Origin: Micropterix aruncella
Lineage: Eukaryota; Arthropoda; Insecta; Lepidoptera; Micropterigidae
Reading direction: 5' to 3'
DNA length: 64,000 nt
Assembly: GCA_944548615.1 (NCBI GenBank)
Contig: OX155980.1
Location: 44,963,334-45,027,333 of the forward strand
In this document: positions 49,150 to 60,590 of the stretch, piece by piece
Layout: each line of letters opens with the position of its first letter
How positions within the stretch are numbered: the stretch's first letter is position 1
Made by a program: the position numbers and the translations under genes
The notes under the pieces: generated by a model
Seen by the model: the letters and a program-made list of their open reading frames with translations, nothing else
What the model was told of the DNA's origin: nothing
The model's database searches: none

Positions 49150-49650
49150 ACCTTGTTAGTAATATATAAAGCCTATGTCCGTAGTATACTTGAATTTGCA
49201 TCTTGTATTTGGTCCCCCCAATACAATTTGTACAAGCAACGAATCGAGCGTATTCAAAAGAAATTCTTAAGACATTTGTGCTTTAGGGAAAATAAATCTG
49301 CTGAATCGTACAAGGACAGATTAGCTTTTTAAACTCAATAGTCTTGAAGATACGCGTACAACCTACGATATGATGTTTATCTACAATGTAATTAATAATA
49401 TTTTAAATATATCTGGTCCAAAATATATCCATTCTGGCTCCTCCTCGCATTACTCGGAACTTGCATCTGTTTTATATAAAGAGATATAACTCCAATTATA
49501 CAAAACATTCCTCAATTAACAGAGCTATGACAACTTATAACGATGTTACCTACCTGTCTGGTTTTTTAAATAAAGATGAAAAGTTATTTGTGCCAAACGT
49601 CTATCGCAGTAAATTCATCCTACTTGTTTTATTTATCCTACATTTTTAAT
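49150..49650 (+). pseudogene. Non-LTR retrotransposon C-terminal remnant (different LINE lineage)
   Basis: The frame around 49175 reads YTRILEFASCIWSPQYNLYK followed by QRIERIQKKFLRHLCFRE. The pattern IWSP-x-Y-x-x-x-x-x-x-x-I-E-R-I-Q-K-x-F is the end of the reverse transcriptase in CR1- or RTE-like LINEs and differs from the jockey-like fragments elsewhere in this window. Later pieces (RYDVYLQCN, and in another frame YNVINNILNISGP) fit the downstream part. Stops at about 49330 and several frameshifts make it a dead relic. Confidence 0.65.
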
Positions 49651-50879
49651 AACAAAATCTAAATAGCCTGTTGTAAGCGGGACTGAAATCTTTTATGTAT
49701 ATTTTATACAGTAATAACCGTTGAAGAAAGAGCCAATTTTAATGCATCGGTTTATCTCATTTACCTACATCTGTTTTATTTTTTGAAATTAAGAAAAAAT
49801 GAAGGGGAAAAAATCCGGTCAAATAATCGCGTTTCTTCGGCATGATATATAACGATAGGGGGAGGTGAATATTTTTATTAAATACTGTTATTATTAGTCT
49901 TGCCTAGTCGTGACCATGCAATTTGTGTGAAAATATTTCACAGTAAGAACCTTTTTTCGGAAAATACGGAACCTTTGGGGGGCGAGTCAAACTCGCACTT
50001 AAGCGATTTTATTTTATTACAAGCTTTATATTAACTTGCAATTTTCGTATTTAAGTTGTCCGTTTCAAAATTTGCAAAACCATTTTTCTACCATTTCCTG
50101 GTATCCGATTGAACTGAAATTTGGCATTCTGTAAGTTCGGTGACAATCCAAAATTATGGTACCATCGGGCCGATTTGATGATGAAGCCGGGTCGTAATGA
50201 CTGGAAATACCTGATAGCAAGTGGTAGGAAATTGGAATTTAAGCTAGTATGTTTTGTTATCATGAGTACTTTCCATTACACGTGATGACGAAGGTCTGAA
50301 GATGGAGCCGGGAGTTTGCCACTGGACTCCCTGGTGGTAAGTAAAATTTGATTTTAAAAATCTTTTTTAAAATTTTATTTTTATTTTTAAATCTCTTTCA
50401 GTTCTTCGCTAAAAAAAAGTCTCGAAAGAAGAGTGAGGCGAGCCGGTTGACAAGTTGATGTGCCGTGATAAGCGTCGCGGGAAACGCGCACGCGAAAGCG
50501 CGCCAAAATAAATAAATAAAATATGTCTATTAAATAAAGTTTACCAAGTTGTGAGTTTCGCTAAATAAGAGGGCGCGAGTGGCGCCTGAATTATTTAAGC
50601 AGTCGCGGCGCCCCGTCGCTTTGTCATCATTTCGGGCGCGGCACGCCGAGCGCCAGCGCCGCGCCGCACACTGGATCCGATCCGATACAATTAGACCAAG
50701 AGACAGCGCCGAAAAACCTGTTGTTTCCTAACCTTTCGGAAGCCAACCTTTGCGCGCATCAATGGCGCCGCACCTTTTTTGTTCGATTTGTATATAAATA
50801 CTAACAATATCATTTTTTTTATGAATTATCTCTTGTTACTTAATACTTAATCTTGTTAGTCATGTATATTGTATATTTA
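49651..50879. other. Intergenic sequence with CpG-rich island at about 50420-50780
   Basis: The island contains GCGTCGCGGGAAACGCGCAC, GCGCGGCACGCCGAGCGCCA and similar text. It is the longest CpG-rich stretch in the window and might mark a promoter or first exon of a host gene, but I can read no exon with confidence. Confidence 0.4.
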
Positions 50880-51270
50880 TCTATACTAATATTAAAGCTT
50901 GTGAGTTTGTTTGTTTTTTGTTTAAACGCGCTAATCTTTAGAACTACCTGTCAGATTTGATAAATTCTTTTTAAATTTGATAGCCCAATTCTAGAAAAAG
51001 GTTCTTTGAAGCCGAGCAAAAAGAACGCTAAGAACGCGAAGCCGGCGGGCGATGCAACGCGGTGGGTCGGCGGCCGCGTCGAGAACAGAGCATTACCGAG
51101 AAAAGCCGAACTGTGCATGCCTTATCTAAATCAGGTTGCGATGAAAACCAGTATATACTAATTCCACACGAAAATATGACCTAAAATATTTTAGAAGTAC
51201 TCTAAATTATTTATATATAATCCGATTTCTTTTGAATTAAACGGCGGATAAAACCACGGGGCACAGCTAG
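50880..51270 (+). mobile_element. Helitron-like non-autonomous repeat
   Basis: Starts with TCTATACTAATATTAAAGC and ends with GGGGCACAGCTAG, preceded by A and followed by T, as expected for a Helitron (5'-TC ... CTRR-3' inserted between A and T). The 391-bp interior includes CGCGAAGCCGGCGGGCGATG and codes for nothing. A stem near the 3' end is not obvious, which weakens the call. Confidence 0.5.
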
Positions 51271-51535
51271 TATAATATGTATGAAGGCCAGCCGGAACGG
51301 CTACGTGTGGATTTGTCACCAGCGCAAAATGCCGATCGGCCATTTTGATGCCCTAGGGGTTGATAATTACGCTTCAAATTATTTTATGTTAAAAATACAT
51401 TCATAAGAATCTGATTGATACACGATGTCATATACTTTCCCGGATTTCGTGTTGATATTTTTTTGTTATTAAACTCATTAACTACTAAATATACGAAGAA
51501 ATGACTTACAGCAAAGTTAGTTGCATTTAAACGCC

Positions 51536-51724
51536 CGTAGCCGCGTTGAAACACTGGTTTCGGCCAGATCACCGAAATTAAGCAGCGTCGGGAATGGTCA
51601 ATGCTTGAATGGGTGACCACCTGAGTACTGCCACTTGATGTTATAAAGGCCGGCTGCCTGTAAGTAATTGTCGTTAGATATGCAGGTGGACCTTTACTGT
51701 AAGGAGTATGAAGGAAAAAAAAAT
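51536..51724 (+). repeat. 5S-rRNA-derived sequence (5S pseudogene or 5S-headed SINE)
   Basis: The stretch 51556-51632 reads GGTTTCGGCCAGATCACCGA, AATTAAGCAGCGTCGGG, TTGAATGGGTGACCACCTGA. This is collinear with the internal control region of metazoan 5S rRNA (CCGATCACCGAAATTAAGCA, GTCGGG, GATGGGTGACC). The ends are diverged: the 5' part GCCGCGTTGAAACAC and the 3' part do not close the normal terminal helix. Beyond it ~90 bp of unrelated sequence ends in AAGGAAAAAAAAATA, so a SINE with a 5S-type head and short A-rich tail fits better than a plain rRNA gene. It is a single copy in this window. Confidence 0.7.
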
Positions 51725-53325
51725 ATTACCAGGATTCTAAGGTAATTTTGTTTTCCATTTTAGCATTAATAATAACGGAGTATTCAATAATCTGATTTTA
51801 ATATTTTTAATTCAAAATTCGAGAAAGATCTCGAAAAGATAGGTAATTAATATTTGTATCCTCAGAAATATAGAGACGCTTATTTATTTTTCTTGACCCG
51901 GTTAATACCGGATTTATGATTTTTTCAATTTGGAAAAGGCTGCCATTTTAAAAGAAATTGGCGAATACCTTTCATGAGGTTTTTAAATTTCGGGATTAGG
52001 ATGAACTATTTTTATACGTAATTTGAACCTAATTGGTGGTGTAGTTTTGAGATACAGTAAGTGCAGATAGACAGACACAAACACATACACCCAATTCAAA
52101 ATTTTGCTCGAAGTATCCATATTGACATACTTACGCAAGTAAAAATTGCCATGTGTTAGAATCTATTCTGAAAAGCGGGATCTGGGAGTTGAAGTAGCAA
52201 GTGGGACACACTGAAGTGATGGGGGATACGAAAACATCAAACATGAAAAAAAAAACTATCTCAAACTATCCTACAATATTTTTTTTGGAAACTAACTATT
52301 AAAAGAGAAACTTTAATCCGAATTTTGGATTTTTGCAATGGCCTGTTATTCACAACTTCTTCAGGAACTAATAACCGCTAATCACGAATCTTATCTTTAA
52401 TTCACGGAAATGTGACAGTACGTAGCCACAAATAAATGTGAAATCGAAATTTGAAAACCACCCAATAGGACAAAAGTACTTACTTCCAAGATACTCAGAA
52501 CAGTTTAACCATATGTTTCATAATCCTGAACTGTCAGTAAAGTCAGTAACGCACTAGAGCACGCATTTTTAAAAGGAAAATATTACAGAGATTTTTGTTG
52601 TCACCTAGAAGGACGGTATATGGATAAGAAAAACAAACATAAAATAATAACATTATAATCGATATTACAATATTATGAGATTCCTGCAAGTCGTAAGGCT
52701 CAGATTAAAATGAAATGAAAATCGGTTGGCATTCATTGTAGAAAACCTGAAGTTGAACAACCGATACTATCATTACTTGATTTTGTAGTTAAGGCCCAGT
52801 GCCACGCAAAATGCGTTTTCCGTTAGTGCGATATTAGAATTCATACAAACAATTAATCTTTAAGTTATATATGTATAGATAGCCATAGGCTCAAGGTTCG
52901 AGACAAACCAAAATTTAATATCGAAATATATTATACGTAGAGAGAAACCCATGAACGAAATTAGGTAAAAACACTCAAAAAGACTTTTTCCTGTTAGGAT
53001 ATAAGTAATTACTATAGAAGTATAAAATAAAATCTTTCTATAATCTCAGAGTCAAAGCGTTGCAGAACAGTACAAACAAATAGGAAATATTTCTATGTCT
53101 ACTAGTTTTTTCATAACATACGTCAGAAAACATTTACTTTGGATTTCCTTATGTTGCTGATTTATTTGAATTAGTCATCTTTTCACTTTTTTATCGATAT
53201 TTTTCTGCCCATTTCTAAAAAGATAAAGAACATTATTAAATAAAACATTAGTCACATACACCAATGCTTTATATCTTTATTTAACTTCAAATTACTATCT
53301 AACTTATGGAGAAAAACAGAAAAAC
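51725..53325. other. Unassigned intergenic sequence
   Basis: AT-rich, with no gene or clear repeat. Confidence 0.4.
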
Positions 53326-53913
53326 TACGTGTGGCACTCGGGGACTGCCGCGGTAAAGCTATTGCATAGCATTTTTAACAACGTATGCAATTACAATTAT
53401 TTATTTATTTTATTTTTTCTGATATCAGATAACTGCGCTCTATCGGAAAACGTTGAAATTATTCCGAATCATCTGCGGAAGCAAATGATTCGGAATAATT
53501 TAAACGTCTTCCGATAGAGCGCCGCGCACGAATTTTTTATTCGATAAAGCAAAAAAAACGGATTACTCAAAAAAAATCGTAGATAAAAAGATAGATAATT
53601 AAATTAACTTTAAAATGGTGCAGGTTTCATAATAATACGCCAGGTAGTATTTGCGTAGTAGTCGTTTTTGTGTTCGGTTAGACCTAATTTCACAAATTAA
53701 TTACACTATGTAATATAAACAAAATCTAAAATATTCAAATCTAAGACTATTAGGAAAATGTTCTTGTTTAACATATATTTTTTTCGAATCGTAAGCAGTA
53801 CTCGTTTAGACGTAATTATCAGTTTAAAATCATTCATTTTCGTTAAGAAATTTCTTCATTCGGTCGCCGCGCTGGCCTAGGCCCGCGATAAAAGCTATGC
53901 AATAGCTTAAAAA
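53326..53913 (+). mobile_element. Dispersed repeat R1, copy c (complete)
   Basis: From TACGTGTGGCACTCGGGGAC to GCTATGCAATAGCTTAAAAA, with the same internal foldback (ATTATTCCGAATCATCTGCGG mirrored by AAGCAAATGATTCGGAATAAT). Flanks are A-rich on both sides (GAAAAAC before, AAAAATCC after). Confidence 0.8.
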
Positions 53914-54479
53914 TCCATGACGAAACCAAAACTTATGATATTATGTAAATGATGAACTACAAAAATGAGATTTTTATTAATTATACAAAAAAGAAGTTTC
54001 ATATAAAAAATACGGTATTTTTAAAAATATTGGCAAGCGCAATGTGCGACGCGCTAACGCGCCCGTTAAATAAAAACGGGAAGGTAAATAAATAAAAAGC
54101 GGTTTATTTTGAGCGATCCAGACACGATTTGTATAATTTATTTATTATTTTATTTATTTAGGTACATAGGATTAGGTATACAGTTCACTCATAGGTCATG
54201 TAATCTTATAATAATTATATAAATTATTTAATAATTAATATAGGGAGGTTTAACACATCTTACATGACCTTTACTGCCAATAGCACATCTAACTAGGCGA
54301 TAATTTGGCCCGTCTCTAGATGTGCATATTTTTATGCAATTTTAAGAAATGAAGTGTTTTTTTTTAAATAAATTATTTGGACCCACCACCTGTATATACA
54401 CATAAATATACCAATTTTATAAAAAATATAGCTATGTAATAAATATATACATTTATAGTTGTAATTTAATAAAATTTAA
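53914..54479. other. AT-rich intergenic sequence
   Basis: A short foldback GCACATCTA...TAGATGTGC lies at about 54283-54327. No gene. Confidence 0.4.
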
Positions 54480-55325
54480 TAAAGAAAAATAGATAAGTGA
54501 TACTAAATAAATTGTCGTGCGTTGCAAAGAAGTTGATCAGATTTTACATATCCCTTGGTAGCCATCTATTAAGGTTTGCTATATTTTTATGTTAGGATAA
54601 TTTTTCATGTCTTCACTAAGGGAATTATATCAGTTCGGGCGTGGTCATCTCTAGATTTGTAGAATGCAAGAAGCGCTTGCTTAATGAATAACTGTTTAGC
54701 TGATAGCACATGGGATTGGGAAAATAACAAGGCAGATGGATGACGCCGGTTTTTCCTGTGAATAATTCCTCAATAATAATTTCTGCGCTTTTGTCAATCT
54801 ATCCAGATTATCATTAGTAGTAGCGCCCCATGCCGCGACTCCGTAGGACAAAATACTCTAACACAAGGCCATGTATACCATTCTTATGGTTGTTTTGGAC
54901 AGAATGTTGCGCAGCCGAAGAAATACATAAACCAGTTTTCTAATTCTCGAACTCAAATTTGCAATCTGATTTTCCCAACATAGCTTCTCATCTACCGTTA
55001 TGCCTAAGTAGGAGACTGTTGCAGATTTGCATAATTTAGTACATACACATCTATTCTTATCCAAGCATTTGTCGGTATGAATGGCAAGTGTTTGGTTGAG
55101 AACCTGGCTGGGATTTCCCCGCAAGCTGAAAGTGATAAATTTTGATTTCGCAGCATTTAGCGTTAAAATATGGTTGTCGATCCAAGTTTTAGCCAGTTCC
55201 AAGTTACTTTGAGCTTTGAAGAATGTATCATTCCAATTATTAGTCGCAGTAAGAAGGACAGTGTCGTCCGCGAAGTATAGAAATATATCCGTAGCTATAG
55301 AAAATACTTTTCTATAGCTACTCAT
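54480..55325 (-). pseudogene. Non-LTR retrotransposon reverse transcriptase, C-terminal half, starting at a foldback
   Basis: The minus-strand frame at 55325-54858 reads IFLYFADDTVLL (motif C; an extra F before the ADD), AKTWIDNHILTLNAAKSKFI, VSYLGITVDEKLCWENQI and SSRIRKLVYVFLRLRNILSK. Downstream, after a stop at about 54858, SYGVAAWGATTNDNLDRLTK and AQKLLLRN continue, followed by LFIKQALLAFY in another frame. It is a sister of the fragment at 2221-2985 (shared RKLVYVF and IRMVYMALC). The 5' edge is just upstream of motif C and coincides with the palindrome at 55291-55321, so motifs A and B are missing. Not functional. Confidence 0.82.
55291..55321. repeat. Palindrome, 14-bp arms with 3-nt centre, at a LINE truncation edge
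   Basis: GTAGCTATAGAAAA and TTTTCTATAGCTAC are exact reverse complements around TAC. It lies at the 5' edge of the LINE fragment, so part of it is LINE coding sequence (the codons before FADD) and the other half is a back-copy. Confidence 0.85.
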
Positions 55326-56977
55326 TGTTATTACAATTCATTTATTGATTTGTTATTTGACCGTCTGGTATAGGCTTGTATATTTACATGTGTGCAACAA
55401 TGGAAAAGTTAAAAACTCGAGTTATTTTTGAATTTGAGGTCCTGTACCGATATTATCCGTTGCAGCTTCTTGTAGTCGAAGTTTGCAAAGGTGTACTATG
55501 AAGTAATGCCAACAATTATGGAGAAACTCTTGGTTAAACAACCTAACATTTGCTAATTTTCACTGCTATGTTAGGTACATTGGCTAATTTTCACTGCTTC
55601 TGCAAGACAACGTACGATCACACACTTCACAGCAACCAAAGCAAAGTTGCAGAACAAACTGTAGACAAGAAATAGAGCAAAAGACTTCTATTTTTTAGGA
55701 ACTTTTATAAATATTTATTGTCTTTAAATATGAGGAACTTCTCCTACCATATGGCGCTTGCGCGAAATCGGCCGAGGGCATCATTACGGTTGACTTCAGT
55801 GAGTTGCTACCAAAAAAATATATGGAAATGCTAAAGGTTGACTGTCAAGACCTCTGAGGGGCCTGAATATTAGGTCAGTTGATCTGAGAACATTCCCACT
55901 TGCAGCTTTTACAATTTTAAGTGTTAAGTTCATGAGCAGAAGCAAGTTCAAAAACCCCTTTCCAAAAGTTGTCTAAGATCTTATTTTTACTGTTTAATAA
56001 TTTTTAATTATCTTGATCATTATTTTTATTATGATTATTTATAATATTTTGATACTAAATTGACACTAATTTGGATTGTTAGGTTTATTATTATTATTCT
56101 TATTATTTTGATAATAATTTGACTTTATTATTATGATAACCACGTTTTAAACATGTTTTAAACTAGTATTTGTATGGTTTCTGAAAAGTATTTTTAAAAG
56201 TGTGACTATTTTTGTAATTGTTGATTTTTTGTTAATCTCTGATGATATTTATCATTTTATGACACGTTTATGATTCACGTATTATGATTGTTCAGATGTT
56301 TTTCATAATTTAAACTTTTTTTATTATGTTTCAACTTTTTTATTTTAAATTCGGTTGCAATTTATTTTATACGATTATTTTTAATTGCGTTTATTTTTAA
56401 ATCTTATAATAAATCGTGTAAACCAACTTCTTGCATTCTGATCACTTACCCATTTGGGTAATAAACTAGGTTTTTAATTGTAGTTTGTTTTAATAGTATT
56501 ATATTATGCGTGAAATGGTTCTTGTGAAATTGTACCCCAAAAAACTTATTTTATTTCTTTCCAGTTATCTAATTACCTCTTGTAAATTTTGTAATTTTTC
56601 AATGTCAATGATCAAATATTATTATTATTTTCTTATATACACAGAAACTTGGCAATTCACGTCAAGAGCTACAAACAGAAACCTTCTAATAGCTGGTTGT
56701 TGCCGCCTTCTGCATTACCTGTTTGAGCCCCGTGTCGAGCAATAGTCTAATATTTATTGATAATATTTACGCTTTTAGAGACAGTGCCTTTAGCGGATAC
56801 GGCCTTAATGTTGAAACGGAAAATGCCAGAATACTATTATTACACGCTTTAATCTGTATGCTACGGTTCGATTACTTTAGAAAGACACCTATAGAATTTT
56901 TTTCGATTTGACATAATATAAAAAAAAGGCAATTTTATGATAGTAATACAACTGTAATGTATCTCGACCACAGCATA
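55326..56977. other. Unassigned AT-rich intergenic sequence
   Basis: No supported feature; strong A/T and ATT-rich stretches between 55980 and 56450. Confidence 0.4.
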
Positions 56978-57296
56978 CTAGAATAGACCACGCGACAGGC
57001 CTGAGAAATTGATAGAGGAATAGAAAGAGAAAGCTGCATATGGGCCCACTCTATCGTTGTTCAGTCGCGCATGCGCGAGACACACGTAAATATATAGAGT
57101 GCAACGCAATTATATAGATATTCACGTAATTATATAATATAATAATTCGGAATTAAAGAATTCCCAATTATTATAAAAAAATAAGAAATGATAAACGCGC
57201 ATGCGCGACTAGACAAGGATAGAGGGGCCCATATGCAGCTATCTCTTTCTATTCCGCTATCTCATTCACTCACAATACTCCCGCGGTCTATTCTAG
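56978..57296. mobile_element. MITE with ~100-bp terminal inverted repeats and TA target duplication
   Basis: The left arm starts CTAGAATAGACCACGCGACA and contains GAATAGAAAGAGAAAGCTGC, ATATGGGCCC and GTCGCGCATGCGCG. The right arm is its inverted copy, ending GGTCTATTCTAG. TA lies on both outer sides (56976-56977 and 57297-57298). The interior is a short AT-rich spacer, itself with a GGAATTAAAGAATTCC palindrome. TA duplication with this structure suggests a Tc1/mariner-type non-autonomous element. Confidence 0.8.
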
Positions 57297-57298
57297 TA

Positions 57299-57591
57299 TA
57301 GCTCTGATCTCGACACAGTCTCACGTCGAAACGCTATTATCAATAGTGTCAATGCAAGGTTAAATGTAGGAGTTATTTGCCAATGGTCCAGAAACTGTGG
57401 TGTATTAGGAGTAATTTCAAATACGTTAAATGCAACTGCTAGGTTCTCCGAGACACTGGCGACTCGTAGTCAGCTTACTCATAACAACAAAAAGATATCC
57501 ATTTCTATTTATGAGTGAAGTTTTATGGCGCGTTAATAGATCGACTATTTAAAGCGAAAACTTGATCGATCTAACGTGAACAATCGGTCTT
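57299..57591. other. Unassigned intergenic sequence
   Basis: No supported feature. Confidence 0.35.
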
Positions 57592-57869
57592 ATAGCTGGG
57601 GATTTAGTGCAACAGTTTGTATGGGAACCCTGCATTTTGTGATTAAAGACTCATACTTGGCACAATTGTTCCTTAGGTGGTCCTGAGTGGATTTAAACTG
57701 GGAGCCATCGGGGGCCACCCCGCGGGTGGCGGGGGAAGGGGGTTGGAGTTTGATTCCGCCGCGCGTCACTTTGAGCCCTATATCTCTCGGAATATAGGTA
57801 CTAGGGCAAGTGGAATATCATTTTCGGGTAACTCAATGATAAGGAATTCATTTTTGGAAGAAGAAAAAA

Positions 57870-58581
57870 TACGTGTGGCACTCGGGGACTGCCGGGGTAA
57901 AGCTATTGCATAGCATTTTTAACAACTTATGCAATTATAATATAATAATAAATACAAACGGAGCTGCCATGGAATTCACCGACCGGAGTCGGGCCCATCA
58001 TAATACTATTTTTTTTACACTTCTGGGGGGTGAGCAGTGGATTCCGGACTTACGAACCGGCTTTATTTATTTTATTTTTTCTGATATCAGATAACTGCGC
58101 TCTATCGGAAAACGTTGAAATTATTCTGAATCATTTGCGGCTGCGGTAGCAAATGATTCGGAATAATTGAAACGTCCTCAGATAGAGCGCCGCGCACGAA
58201 TTTTTTATTCGATAAAGCAAAAAAAACGGATTATTCGAAAAAAATCGTAGATAAAAAGATAGATAATTAAATTATCTTTAAAATGGTGCAGGTTTGATAA
58301 TAATACGCCAGATAGTATTTGCGTAGTAGTCGTTTTTGTGTTCGGTTAGACCTAATTTCACAAATTAATTACACTATGTAATATAAACAAAATCTAAAAC
58401 ATTCAAAGCTAAGAATATTAGGAAAATGTTCTTGTTTAACATATATTTTTTTCGAATCGTAAGCAGTACTCGTTTAGACGTAATTATCAGTTTAAAATCA
58501 TTAATTTTCGTTTAAAAATTTCTTCATTCGGTCGCCGCGCTGGCCTAGGCCCGCGATAAAAGCTATGCAATAGCTTAAAAA
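57870..58581 (+). mobile_element. Dispersed repeat R1, copy d, inserted in the left inverted-repeat arm
   Basis: Starts TACGTGTGGCACTCGGGGAC and ends GCTATGCAATAGCTTAAAAA. The intact right arm of the host element (61789-61800, read inverted as GAAAGAAAAAAAATACC) shows the empty site, so the insertion point is the A-run before TACC. A-rich duplicated bases lie on both sides. The copy contains an additional insert (R4) at about 57941-58061. Confidence 0.85.
57941..58061 (+). repeat. Small repeat R4, copy 2, nested in R1
   Basis: Absent from R1 copies b and c, which read directly from the AATTA region into TTATTTATTTTATTTTTTC. Carries GGAGCTGCCATGGAATTCAC, CCGGAGTCGGGCCCATCA and GTGGATTCCGGACTTACGAA, matching 45312-45400. 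Confidence 0.75.
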
Positions 58582-58994
58582 TACCGGTCCATAGAAAAAA
58601 TATGAAATAATTGGTAACATCCAAAAATCATTCACATCTTTTTTTTACATATTCGATGTTTACTTTTTAACCATAAGAGTTATCGGTATTTAAAAAATAC
58701 ATTCCGAAAGCCACACTTATCTTAATTACACCAGTATATATTTTATTGGACTTCCATAGTAAAAAGTGAGTGAAAAAAATATAATTCATCGCACGGCAGA
58801 CCGGTGTATTACGCCTGCTAAGTAGATACGGGCATCGAGCGAAGTTAGATAAGTACTTATAGGATTATTTAGTTACTGCGATAGGTTAGTGTGTTAAAAA
58901 TAACAAGTACAATAGTAATAATTAGTATGATAATTATATTATTATTGATTTTTTCTATTTAATAAAATAATTCATTATTCACACACCGTACCTA

Positions 58995-59030
58995 ACTGAG
59001 TGGGTGGACCTTTTGGTCGACCCACTCAGT
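58995..59030. repeat. Hairpin at the inner end of the left arm
   Basis: ACTGAGTGGGTGGACC and GGTCGACCCACTCAGT pair with one mismatch around TTTT. The right arm has no equivalent hairpin. Confidence 0.8.
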
Positions 59031-59259
59031 TCAGTAGTAAACAGTGAAAGAATTTGTCTGCCGCGCGGAGAATTATTAAAGCATTTTGAGTTTACGGGGA
59101 TGGCTAAGGACCAAGAACATTAGCAAATGAATGCCATATTAAAAGGAGATGTAGGTAGGACCTATTTTTACTCTTGCATTCATCTTTACGCTAAATTGTT
59201 TGTGATTACTTCTTCATTATACAACATAATATTATTTTACACATCACAGAATTGATTGG

Positions 59260-60590
59260 TTTGACTGAAAAACCTGACTAAGTGACTTTTCGCTGGAACT
59301 GAATTGGTAGATACAGTTTGCAGTTTTGAGCAGGATGGTTTGTATTTTGTTACGGAGAACAGCGCAACAGAAGAACACGGCAGCCATCTTTCTGGCACTG
59401 CCGCAAAAAAGAAAAACTTTATTCTAGAGCTGTAATCACCGGTAGCTACAATAAATACACCAGGAAATCCTTTTGTCGAACAGTCTCCAGACTTCTATGT
59501 ACTGAAGTTGTAAATGCAGTATTCAAGTTAGAAAAAGCGGCAAAGAGTTATTGATCTTATACAGCTATTGCTCTTAAATAGCTTTATAAGATCGACATTT
59601 GTGAAGGAAGATTACACACAAACTCTTAAAAAAGTTTACTGGATTCAACCAAACTTAGTAGTATCTCCTTATACAACAAGTATATACACAATATAAATAC
59701 ACAATTTATTAAAACACATAAAAAAGAGTGAGAGCAAAACGAAAGCAAAGATAAGAGGCCTTGAGAATGACTACAGTCTATTCAGCAAAATTTATTTTGC
59801 AACCTGTGAGCACAGAGTAGAAGATCTCAATTCATTCTTGGCGCAAGAAAACCAAGCCAGTCCTCTAGCACTTTCTTCAATGGGTAAATCGCGATCTGGA
59901 ACAATGTCAGACCTACTAAAATCGATTACCAGTATTTTTGGAACTGCAACCGTTCCAAACGCCCCACAAGTCTCAGCGAAAATTCTAGATGGATCTATAT
60001 TAGTACACATACTGAGTTCTGGCCATAGAAAGACTTTGGAGAATATCTACATCAGATCATTTCTTTGCAAAGAACTTACAGGGTTTCAAAATTAAATATG
60101 GTTTGGGACATAATAACGAAAGCATAAAAAATATTAACAGAGAAAAACTTTCAAAGAAAACGGGTCACTGCTACCACGAAACTACCTAAAGTTTAGGCCA
60201 ATTGGATGATGAACAATTGCTTAAGGAAGGATTGTTTGCTGATAACGGCAAGGAAGTTTGCAACATAGGTGGACCAAATATTTTAACCAATATAACACGT
60301 GACACAACGCGTACGTTTCTTCGTAGTTACGTGATACGTAACCACGATGAATGATGGTGCATGTATCTGACACTGTCGCTCATGGCTTGACAAAAATTAT
60401 GCTACTGACTGTGGATACTGACTTCGCAGACCAGCAGCAGAAGTGCAAATTACCACAATTACACAGCTTAAAGAGCTGTGGGTGCACAAAGGTTCTGGGA
60501 AACGCCACCAGTATCTCTCTGCTGTCATGATATTGCGACTACCTAAGGAAAAAACTATAATGTTTGTTGTATATTAAGTAAGTATAGATA
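59260..60590 (+). pseudogene. Remnant of a conserved metazoan protein family of unknown function (TVDTD / ELW...GSGK motifs)
   Basis: From about 59745 the frame reads KIRGLENDYSLFSKIYFATC, then EDLNSFLAQENQASPLALSS, MGKSRSGTMSDLLKSI, ILDGSILVHILSSGHRKTLE, and in a shifted frame RLNMVWDIITKA and KRVTATTKLPK. Later come VSHGLTKIMLLTVDTDF and LKELWVHKGSGKRHQYLSA. I know this order (S-L-F-S/G-x-x-Y-I-x, F-F-x-H/Y-E-N-Q-x-x-P-P-x-L-S, K-S-D-L-L, D-G-A-x-x-V-H, V-W-D-x-Y, T-V-D-T-D-V, E-L-W-x-x-F-G-T-G-K) from uncharacterised proteins repeated many times in cnidarian, arthropod and fish genomes; that is recall, not a search. No enzymatic role is established to my knowledge; a nuclease-like fold is possible. 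Several frameshifts and stops break it, including a stop after FQN at 60095, so it is dead. It is the only coding content between the inverted-repeat arms, which suggests it was cargo of the element. Confidence 0.6.

Larger units (their letters stand above)
57592..58999 (+). repeat. Left terminal inverted repeat arm (interrupted by R1)
   Basis: Pairs with 61386-62067 on the other strand. The innermost bases run into a 16-bp-arm hairpin at 58995-59030. Confidence 0.8.
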
